Positions 10,001 to 22,000 of a stretch of DNA of 64,000 nucleotides are shown here, piece after piece. Made by a program: the position numbers and the translations under genes. Position 1 is the stretch's first letter; every line of letters begins with the position of its first letter. The notes beneath the pieces are model-generated. The model saw nothing but the letters and a program-made list of their open reading frames with translations. It was not told the DNA's origin and made no database searches. Source of the stretch: Spodoptera frugiperda (Eukaryota; Arthropoda; Insecta; Lepidoptera; Noctuidae); the NCBI RefSeq assembly GCF_023101765.2, contig NC_064240.1, forward strand, positions 1,116,001 to 1,180,000, read 5' to 3'.

Positions 10001-13000
10001 GTTAAAAAATCCACACTTCCAAAACAAATTCAAAAATATTATAGGAAACCAATGTGATTAGTAGATTCTATAAATACGTATATATACGTTATAAATGAAT
10101 CGATTCCAAATGAGAAACCGAGAAGTACAGAATTCTCATATTTTTGAAATGATGGGGAAGAAAGAAAATGTTCACACGCATGTAGAAAGCGATTATTTCC
10201 CATATTACAAATTGGTACCTGGATTAGCCCCCTCTCGGAACACGACGGGGAGGTGGCTATACAGCAAGTAATATTGGATATGGCCCATTTCGTGGTGGAC
10301 TGTTTTAAAGTTTTCTCTGTTGATCGATGTACACATTTTGATCCTGGTATAACAGACAAGCATTAATTACCTGGGTTTGCTCCATCCCGGAAAACGAACG
10401 GTTGATGTCTATACTGAAGATAATATTGTATATGTCCCATTTCATGATGCGTGGTTTGAAAGTACTCGTAATCGATTGTTGTGCACTGTTTAATCCTTCA
10501 AAATTAAGCCAAATAATAAGGTTAGTGGAAATTTTGAATTTTGATGTGGTGCCACCAAGATTATTGAGTTGATGTAGTTGATAACACATGGATTTTTGGT
10601 AAGAAGTAAACAAGTAAGTAGATTCAGATTTTAAGCAATGGAAAATGATACTTTATGGAAGCTCTTAAGCATTTTGTAAGAAGACCCATTATTTGAAAAA
10701 GCAATATTATTAAATAAATACAATGAATATTTATGGAAAAACCATATTATTGAAAGCTTTACTTTAAATCTTTGGTGCAAATACGATCCCATGTTCGTAT
10801 GTTACCTGAAATCTTCACCATCGTAGAAGTCCCAAGCGGACGCATGGCAGACTATTTCCCTATCAGTAGGTTTCTCAATGATGGAGTTCTTCCAGAACTT
10901 CGGAGGCATGGCAGTCAGGTTCAAAGACCTGAAGAATTCATCTGACATTTGGAACATTTTCAATGTGGTGTAGTTCTGATCCTTCATAGCCTGTGTGATG
11001 TCGATTTCTTTCTTGTCTGGGTAAGGGCGGGTGAATGATTCAACGTTGCTCCAGGTTTGAGCCCACATGTTACCTGGAAAATGTTAATTGTAAATGTAGA
11101 TCACGATTTAAAAAACTGATTATAAAAAAATGATCATAGATATTTTCTGATCTGCATGGTGGAACAAACCATCAGCTTAACTAATAAACAGACAAATTGG
11201 CATATCATACTGCACATCAAGATTAAATTAAAAATTAGTTAAATAAAATTTAGCTTGACCCACTTCTCCAGGGCTGGATAGAAACAAGTTAATGGTGAAG
11301 GTGGTGACGACTATTTTCTCAAAGTGTTCACTTAATACTAAGAATTCAGTAAATCTTAAAGTTTTATTCCCTGTAGGAATGAGTTAGCAGCATGCCCGAA
11401 CCTTGAGCTGCTGAAGCCGCCGAATCAACAACACCTGAGCAAGCTTCATGAAGGAGCGAAACATATGTCGAGTATGGTGCGAGTGATTTGTTGCATGACT
11501 TCTGTGTGTATTTTGTGTTGCATCTTTGCTGCGTGAGCATTTATTCATGGGCGGATTTTGCACACCGCATGCTGCAAATACATTCCGACAGCGGAATATT
11601 TACCCAGTTCTTAGTGTAGCATGGATCTCCACAAAGTAACGTCTGATTCTAATCTATACGCTCACCTAATAAATGAGCAGGGATGGGTCCTCGAGCAGAG
11701 ACGACGTGGTCTCCATACTTGTCTCGCAGCCTCTTCCTGACGTACGCGTGCAGCTGCTGATACAGCGGCTTCACATCCTCCCAGATCTTGGCCAGCTGCT
11801 GCTCAAAGTTTTCCACCTCGTACTCCGACAGCCACCAGTCAGCTACATTTTTGTAATCTGGAATTCAGAAGCAATATAATAAGACATTATAAAAAAACAT
11901 TTAAAGTAAAAATGGGTACACTATAATAATAATTATGGTCGAGAGTCTTTTAAAAGATTTAAAAATAGAAGGAGATTCTCAGTTTGGCCTGCATGTCTAC
12001 GGTTATCCTGCGATTGACTGAACCGGGTTTGATGCAGTTTTCAGATATTGTTTGTTACATCTAGGAGTAGGATTTAGTATGTTAACTGTTAAACGTGATT
12101 TATAAAAAATATTATTATAACCTTAGTTTCATTGAAGAATAAAAAAACAATGAGTCTAATGTTAGACTTACATTATATTGCATTACATTGCTTTTTAACT
12201 AAAAACTTAAACGCAAATAGAATGCATATTAATTGACAAGTATATAACAATGGCAGCATAATCATTTATTGCATGGCATGTGGCATTAAACAGCAATAAT
12301 TTTATGGAATTGATAAATTATTCATACATATTTACTTTTAACGTAAATAAGCATAGGTAACGTAAGCACGTTAGCATATCTAATTTCAAAGAATTTTGAT
12401 TAGAGCTTGAACTAAATAAATTGACTACGTTTTTGCTGTTTCCAACTATAAATTAAATTACATTCAGAAAAAATATAGAAAACTGGTCACAAAATTCCAT
12501 GAAATTGAATATGACGTCATCATCTTATATACCAGCTTATATACCTGAGGATTCTCAGAATCAATATAATACATAGTTAAAATTTATTGATTCATGTAAT
12601 ATAATGTGAATATAAGGAAAAAGTTTTTAAATTTTTATATTGCATAATTTGTGCGTAAACATTTTGAATAAAACTTATGTTAATTTAGTTTTGTGAATAT
12701 CAAATTATTGAGAACGTAGGACTTTTATAGAAATAGAGTTCCTTTCTTCTACATTCTTCGTCCAAAACTTTTTTAAATGTAAGTATATTTCTAGAAACCA
12801 AAGAAGAAATATTTTAGACCTAATTAACTAACAATAAAGTATTATTCCAATCGCGAACTCTAAATTGCTATAATCTAATATATTTCTATCAAAAATGCAA
12901 TTTCCTCCTTAAATACCAATAAAATAAAGTTGAAAATCTATTACACAAATTTGAACAGGTGTACCTGCCAGCATCTCTACCTATTAATTCTCTTGAATCT

Positions 13001-16000
13001 CCTTACCATTAAGTTTAGCAGCCTCATTGTACAAGCGAACGTATTCTGTGAAGTTGTGTCGAGCCTTCGCTCCAGCCTCCTTGTGCCACTCCACCCAAAG
13101 GTGCTTCAGCTCTTCAGGGTCCTGACTCTTCGCGAACAGTTCTGTGATTTCTGTAATAGTTTATGCGTTTATGAGATTATTTTTATACATATTTAAACTT
13201 TGACTATGTTTCTTTTCCATTATTTTTAAGCTAGAAATACAGAGTGCTATTTTATCTGTTCTGTGTGTCTGTTCCCAATAAACTTAAATGTTACTAAACA
13301 GATTATTATCAGACAGCAGTTGCATATTGGTGTATAATTCATGAAGGTTTGAGTACTGCAAAATATGAAGCTGTCATTTCCCACTTCCTTCATTATGTTA
13401 ATACATAATTTTAGGAACTCAATAAATATTATGTCCAATACTGATTTGGTTTATTATTTCCGAAGACTGTCTCGTAAGCTACATTATCTCACCTGGTTCC
13501 AAAGACAAATTGCATTTAGTGCGATCCTTGTAATCGCAGATCTTGGCGGTTGCGTAGTTGGACTCCATGCCAGCGACCAACTGCATCAACTGTTTGTACT
13601 TCTCATCAGGTAACGCTGACACTCCCAGCTGGCTGTATTTCTTGAACATCCTCCGAAGAGTGAAGTCTTGGAAGTCCTGCCACCGGTACATCTTCGTCTC
13701 CTCCCACGCTCGTTTCTCTTGTTGGGACTGTTCTATGCGGACTTGGATCTGGAATTATTTTATAGAAATTGTATGAGAAACCATTCCTTTCTATTATACA
13801 GATATAGTTTGGCTTTATTCGAACAGTTTACGTGTGTTAACCGTGTATTTCAACCTACATATTTAGTATGTTTTTTTTTAACTTAGCCCCACACTAGGAT
13901 TTCCTGCTGTGTCGTGGGTGCGTTAACAAACATACAAGTTCTAATATACATAACACCCAGACCCGACACAATAATTTGTGGATCACACAAAGAATTATTC
14001 CGTGTGGGAATCGACCCCGATACACGTCGCGTGGCAACCAGTAGCCCAACCACCACGCCAATCGTGCAGTATATGTCAACTTAACGTTTTTATTTCTAAA
14101 AGTCTGTAATTAATCTAGATCAAAATGAATTCTTATTGACACAGATTTGTTGGTTTGGACAAAAAATTCAATTAATTTTTATTTGCCTTTTTAATATCGG
14201 CTACCGAACGTTGTCGAAGAAGTGGGTCACTCACTTTCTCTTATTGTTTATATTACTGGAAATACCGGTTGCCTGATTATCAACTTGTGGATTGTGGATG
14301 CTAGCGGTGTTGTGATGCGATGGATTCCTTTTTATATACGCCATAGCTAAATTCGGTTTTAATGTAAAACCAAGATACAGATCTAGCTGTTAATTTTTTT
14401 AAGACATTTCCAACTCTGTGACTAGCATTGAAGAACGACTTTAATTTTCTTAAGGGTATTCGCAGTGTAAATGTCGCATATAGGCATATAGGAAAACACT
14501 TTTCGCCAGTTATTACTAAGTTCCATGTAACAGAATCAGCCTATTGCCATACCATGGAGCTTTATTCCAACCTACATACTATAATGCTAAGGCGATTAAG
14601 AATAATCAAAATACATATTTGCTATTGTTCCAAGAACCAACGTACCCATTTCTCCTCATTTTCCTTCGTTATATTAGAATAGTAGTCCCACTCGTAGATG
14701 CCGACTTTGTTCTTCCTTTGGCCTGTGGCCTTGTCGAGTTGGAAGATGTACTCCCGACCCTCGAGCTCCAAGGCCTCAAGGTCAGGGTCACGGCCTTGAG
14801 TGGCGACCACGAAGACCGCCACTATGGCCGCCACCAGCAACGCTCCTCCCCCGACTTTTAACATCGTCTGTGAAAACAGAAATGGTACAATTTTAATCAC
14901 ATATTATAATTAAAATAAATTTACATCACCACATTTGTTACCATCCCTCGCGGGTATCGTAAGAATTCCCTTTAACGTTACACCTTTGGAGGAGACTGCA
15001 GCACTTTCCTATTACCCTTCTTAAACGATGTCCAACTAGCCTACTAAGCAAGAACCAAGCTACTTCAAATGTGGGAGAGTCATGCTTCAGGATGAATCGA
15101 CTGAAGTGATAACACAACCTTGCAGAAAACTGACGTGAAACAACGCTTGCGCTGTATTTCGTCGTGTGATTGAGGTTACCGGAGGCCCAATCACCCCCAC
15201 TCCTTCTCTTATTTTCTAAATCCCCAAATCCTGATATTTCTAACCCCCGAAAGAACTGGCAACGCACTTGTAACGCCTCTGGTGTTTCAGGTATCTATGA
15301 GCGGCGCTGATTGCTTGCTTACCATCAAGTGATCCGTCCGCTCGTATACCGACTTATCTCATGACAAAAAAATATTAGAAGTCCTCTTATGCAGAGAAGG
15401 CCCATAGCCAGTGGACTGTCACGAGCGATGATATGATCCAACTCATCATCATCATCAGCCGAGAGACGTCCACTGCTGAACAAAGGCCTTCCCCTTAGTA
15501 ATCCACGTAGAAGGACTATGATCCAACTATGTGGTATAAAATGTAGCCACAAAATGCATACGAGTAAGCTACACGTGGAGTGGATGTATTGTGATACGAT
15601 CTCGTATTGTCGTCATTAAGAGTATTTACAAGATAATACAACAGTTTATGTTGTACTAGTTTACGACTCGGTTTTATCTAGTAGTTGCTTTATATATCCT
15701 GCCTTTCAGAAGATACGAATCTTTACCAATTTAGTTGTAAAAGCTTACGTTACAAACCAACTCAATAAATCTTACGATTCTTTGATTTTTATTAATATGA
15801 CGAAAAGTCAATATTCCTATTCCAAAATTGAAGTTACTCGACTAATTTCAAGCCACGCCCATAATCTTGTTTCACATTGATTGCGGTTTCGGAAAAATAT
15901 AGTGCAACGTAATTAATTTCTTATTCAATCATAATTTTACTGTTAGTGCTACACAGCAAGCATCTTCTTTAATTTTACAGAATACTAGCAAACCCGGCGA

Positions 16001-19000
16001 ACTCCGTTTCGCCTCCAATGATTTACCCTGATTTTCTGCTGTTCCCTTGAATTTTTCCTGAATTTTCTTTGCTATAAACATCACGGAGCCCGAGACCTTT
16101 CCAATGAATGCAAAATCGTGGAAATCAGTTCGTGCGTTCTGGAGTTATAGCGTCAGGAAGGAAAACCCGACTTATTTTTATATTATAGATTATGATACTG
16201 CTTTCTCTTCTCAAGTTGTTAGTTATCTTTAGACCATCTTAAATTAAATCAATATAGGTAACCTAGTGACCAAACCAAAATAATTTATTACATTAAATTA
16301 TATCCTTGTGAAAGTATTTAATTATAAGTATGTTTTATTATTACGAGTATCTAACGCACGAAGTCATAATCAACTTGCCCCGGCTTTGACTGTTAATAAA
16401 AATAATGACATAAATATTAATGACATTATAATTATATGTATTATTCACTTCCTAAGACAAAAAGGATCGGCCTATGTACTAGGTTCTTCGAAACATTGAG
16501 TACTATGACCTCCAAAGAAGTCTATATGGTCAGTTACCTATTTCAAACTGATTAATGAATGAAGAAGATTACCTCACGCTGTATTTATTTCAACCTTTAT
16601 TATTGGCAAAAACAACCCGGAACACACAGGTTAAAGAAGTAGCCGCCACACTTAGTCATTTAGTGGTTTAAATTGATCAGTATTGAGAAGCGACGGGATA
16701 AAGTTTTATGAAAATGTAACTGTACCAACCTAACTACAACATTGTAGACTCTGGTCTAGCCTATACAAATTATGCAGTAAAACGTGGTTAATATAATTCG
16801 AGTGGTGAATAGATACAGGAGGGGGTGAACAAATATTAGAACATTTTCCCAAAAATGTCACCCAAATCACAGTTTACATTAACTACTGACTACTACTACA
16901 GTAGGCAGCGCGTGATCACGTTGCTCATGATGAAGAGTCCCTCTGTGACTCGAAACTACTAGATACCTAGCGGCTCGCCGCTTTTCTGTATCTATTTACC
17001 CCGTTTTACGGTATAGTACAGGTTTAAAGTTACCTTTTAGGCTCCGCAAAAATATTTAGTACATGCACAAAATAAAAAAGCAGTTTTGATTTTAAAAATG
17101 ATTTTTCTAAAGTCTCACGAAATATCTGTTAAAAACTAATCAGAATTTGATTTCACAATTATCAGTAGAAGTCATTAAAAAATTGCGAATTGTAAACAAT
17201 CAACAAAACTCTCGCAAAATTCTTTTGAAGTATCACATTTGTCAAATCTGTTGATGACAACGTTTATTTTTTTATACACATGATAGATGAGGATGATAAA
17301 AACTTAGGAGGTTATAGTCAAAATCATAGAGACGTAAACTTGGATCAAACATTTAATGAAATGAAGCTTAAAGGTACGTCCACAGGCCCGCATCGTACGC
17401 ATCGCACGCATCACACGCATTCCTTATGACGTCATTAGTACGCATCGCATGGAGGCATTGCTGATGATGCGGTGCGTGCGATGCGGATCAATGGTTGCAG
17501 TTGTATGAGTTTCTATACAAGACAAATTGAAATCCATTGCGCGCGGTGCGTGCGATGCGTACGATGCGGGCCTGTGGACGCGTACCTTTACGTATAGGGT
17601 GTTGATGTGATGTCGTCATTTCAATGTAACCCATGCATATTGTTTTCGATTGTTTTTATTATTACACTTAGTTGGTACTAAACAATGACAAAAATAAACA
17701 AACTCAAACATATCTTATTTCCACGAGACATCCGTTTAGCAACCAATATGTTTTATTTGCAGTTAATTTTGCCACAAAAGATCGCTTTGACCATAAAAAC
17801 TGCAGGAAATTCCCATACATAAGTATGTAGTGTATAATGTTCATACAATATGTCTGTGGTTCCACCATGAAGCCGGTGTGCGACGGACCGAAACAGTCCT
17901 TGACTCATCCATCTTGACACCAGCATTGTCTTTTGCCCAACCGCGGATAATTCATCTACGTCGTATGAATTGTCGCACTTAGGAAGTTTACGCTACTCTC
18001 CTTACATAATTGGCTTGTGTTCAGTGAATATACTCTGACGTAAGTTTTGGCTGTTGTTTCTTTCAATATTTTATAAAAGAATATGATATGGCTGAGATGG
18101 GAGTACATTTTTCGCTTTTGGTTTTATATATGACTTGCTAATTCCGCGTAAACGTTTAGGTCGTTCTTTTTGGCGCTCGCATCAAGGTCTTTAAATTCAT
18201 GACCTAACTCAACATTATATGCTTTGAGACCATCAATCAGTACTTTTTTATTAAACCCATCGTTATCGAATACATTTTAACATAGCAGATTAACGAGATG
18301 CCATCAATCTATACAAGTTTACGATGTAAAAGAATTTAACTCTCAACTCACTTTTAACAACAAAAAAGATGCAACCGCCCAAGGTAAAGTAGAGCAAGAT
18401 ATTTCCAAGTCTAGTAGTCGAGTTACCTTAGTACCCATTTTCTGGATCAAACGATAATTACCCATGGTATGATGAGAATAAAGTACCAATTCATGTGTAC
18501 ATAGTTGTACAGATAGGACCCTTGGCTATGAGGTTTCAAAACTGGTACCATCTTCCATCGAGCCATCGTGTAGGGTCGGTGACACGGTATATCTTGCATA
18601 ATTTCGAAATAAAAAAAGTACGGAATGCGATCAGATCAGAGACGGATTTATGTGCAGGCTTTTTGAACTGCAGCCTAGCCTCGAAGATATAAAAGAAAGA
18701 AAAGGAAATTTTCATAGGTACCCAATCAAATAGACAAGAGAGAGATAGAATATAAAGTAGTAATGCAATCATTTGATGTGAATAACCCCTAGGTTTATAC
18801 AAAGTCTCGAAAAAAGCTATTAAAACAATAAAACTAGAATGTACTAGATATTTTTTTGATGACAGGGGGAATCCTTCAAAAGGCGCCTAGATTTTTGGAA
18901 AAAAAGCGAGGGAGAGTGGAATTTTTACCTCACTAAAACCTCCCCGATGGCCATCATCTACACCTAAAGGAGGCACCGGGTCCTCTTAGTAGACCAACCC

Positions 19001-22000
19001 CGGAGCCCACATAACTGGAAAATAGATCTAAATTCTTAACCTAGAATAAAGCACATACGACCTCATACATAGATACTCAAATATATTTGGCATGATTATT
19101 ATTTTAGACTAGAGGCTTAAAGACTTGGGCCCCTTAGTAGTGCTAGTTCAGGGTCCCACAACATTACAGTCCGACCCTGAACGAATTCAAGGCAACGTCC
19201 TTACAATGCCGCTGCATGGAACAGCTGCAAAGTTTTTGCATTCGTAATCGTAATGCGCTTGATCGATTCATCAATTCAACGATGTTAATCGAAACGAGTG
19301 GCAATCAATTGGAAATATCGATGATGCCGTTAAATTAGAACTTGTTACGTCCACGTTTAAAAAAAGGTTTTAATTAGTAAACGAGTGTAATGAGTACAGT
19401 TTTCGTAGATAAAGATATCACAGACATCATGCCACTCTAATCTGTCTAATTATTCTAATTCAGTATTTAGTAGTTTTGCAATAAAGTTGAAAATCTATTT
19501 AGGGATTTTAATTCTTCTTCTCATTCGTTCTCGTTATTACTGAAGGTCGTGTCTAGTCTGGTGCACGCTTCTTTATCTAGAATTTTGATACCTATGTAAT
19601 TTTAATGGATCAACTGCCGTACTCAGAGACTCGAGTACATTTAATGATTACTTAAACTATTCCTCAGTAAACGATTTTGTGCCGAAAACAATCGCTAAAG
19701 ACTGGGTGAAATTAATTACACAGAGGCAAGACCGCAGGTTAGATTTCCGCATAAGTTATGTTTTGTTACAAATTATTTTAAACTCCTATATCAGGTTCAA
19801 TGATCGCAATTAAAGAAGTGATCCGCCTGCGTTCAGCCAATTGAAATAGGTACCTACTAATTACTGTTATGTACCTACCTAACTATCTAAAATTACTGCC
19901 AGATGTCCACATACTACGATTTTACTGTTATTTAATAGGCCATATACACGATAATATTACTAAACAGATATACATATACATAGGTACATAGCCCATAATA
20001 GAATATCAATTTTGTTTAGGTATGTGAATTTGCGAACATAAAAACATTGTTTTTTTAATATCTACACACTCTATTTACTCTCGGGTATGTTATGATGTTT
20101 GAATTTTAATATTTATTTTTTTATTATGATACCCATGTATTAAAGAGTCATAGGAGCCATGTCCATACACATTTGCAAATTCAATGTTGTTTTTTGAATG
20201 GCGTGGAATCTAAAGGTAAGCGTCCACAGGCCCGCATCGTACGCAACGCACGCAACGGATTTTAGTTTGTTTTGGATAGAAACTCATGTAGAAATGATGG
20301 ATGAAAGTAAATTTACGAAAGAAGTATATAAGGCGAATATAAGCGGGACCGTCGGTAGAGGGCGCAACAGACGGACATATAGCGACCAGATTGGCGATAT
20401 ATTATAAAAAGAGCCAAATTAAAAGTACCTTAAACCGACGAGCATGCATGAAAAGACTGATGACTGTGGATGAAGCGCAATAAATATGTAAGGACCGTGG
20501 CAATTTGCGTTCCAATGTTTCTGCCTACCCCCATGGGAGACAGGCGTGAGGTTATGTATGTATGTATGTAGAAACTCATACAACTGCCATAACTGGTACT
20601 GTATATTTTTTTACAATAATTTAATTTTCAATTACCAAATGTTACGTTGGTGTCATTTTCTAAATTACGCAGTTGCAATAATTAAAATATTTTTCTAATT
20701 ACAAACAAATTCCATTCCTTTTAACGACGACAATGAATACTTTGAAAAAAGTTAAAATATTTTTGTGGAGCAGTGGAATTTCTGTTTAAAAATAATGTTA
20801 TTGGAACACAATTTTAATTGTATTAATGCGGTACCTATGTGCTTTAAATAATAAAAATATTTAATAATTAATGGAATTTAAAATAACGTACGTAAAACAC
20901 ATTTTTTAAAATTGGGAAAATACGTCTACAATATAAGTTTTTTCCAGTTGTGTAAAACCCGCAAAAGTGCCAAAAAAGAAGAAAGTTCGCGAGCGGACAC
21001 AGTGAGTTTTGTATGTCGAGAATTAAATCGAGTTACAAGTGACAGTGGTAGCGGTGTCAGCAAAAAACGAACTAGAAAGAGGGTAGACCGATTTGTCTAC
21101 TCATAAACATCCACCCGCATTTACTCCAATTTATCCGTGATCATGGCGCTTGCAACAGTGCCGAAATATCGGAAACTCATAAAAATTTAAAAACATGGTA
21201 AATATCCCGTGTTAAGTTCCAATACTACGTCTACAATTTTTTCTATAAAAATGAAGGAATCTGTATTTTAAAATAACGATAAAAATGTGCATTTTGAAAA
21301 CACATCAGTATTAACTTAACCTTGACATGCTTTATTGGTATGGATGATCGAATGACCGCAAAGCAACATTTGAGCACAAGGTTTCTAGTTCTATTCCGGG
21401 TTCAAGTTTTTTCAGTAAAAACAACTACAACTAACTATGTATATTGCAAGTATTAGTACGGTAAATAAAGAACACATAATAACGTACTTAGTTGCTGAAT
21501 CAAGTATAAAATAAAATTATCAATCAACAATGCATATGGCGAACGAACTACTGCTTATATTGTACCGAGACTTATTAACAGTATATCCGCAGAAGTAAAA
21601 AAAATGTCTCACACCTAAAAATATAAAATGTAAACTTAAGGAATATTACCTTAGTACTATTTAAGCAAAATTATTGTACCTACTTCCATATTGCAACAAT
21701 TAAGGCAGATTCCATAGCACGGTTCTAAACCTTAGTGGTTTCTTGGTTGCTATTTGTTATTTATTGTATTATTGTTTTGTGTAAATAATAAATCAAAAAA
21801 AAAATATTTAAAAACCAATTTGAACCAACATACTAGGGAATAGGGAATCATAATACCTCCTTAAAATTCCTTGGTCAGTTTTTGAGACTAGAATTTGATT
21901 ATACATAATCAGTTAGGTATATTCACCTAGTTTCTTTTAAACGGTAAGACTAGTCTAAAACCGTTATTTTGATTTTTAATTCATGAGGAAAATGTAGGTA

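Noticed and set aside
10039..10613. Two overlapping minus-strand frames of about 100 codons over the ACE alternative exons
   Set aside because: They are the wrong frames of exons 7a and 7b read through the introns. The correct frames give HEMGH and end at splice sites.
14622..14900. Longer start for ACE exon 2 (upstream Met at 14900)
   Set aside because: The extra residues lie before a TTTTCACAG acceptor, so they are intronic.
20550..20570. TATG repeat as a possible telomeric or CRISPR-like array
   Set aside because: It is a short microsatellite forming the tail of the inserted LINE fragment; no spaced repeats occur in the window.
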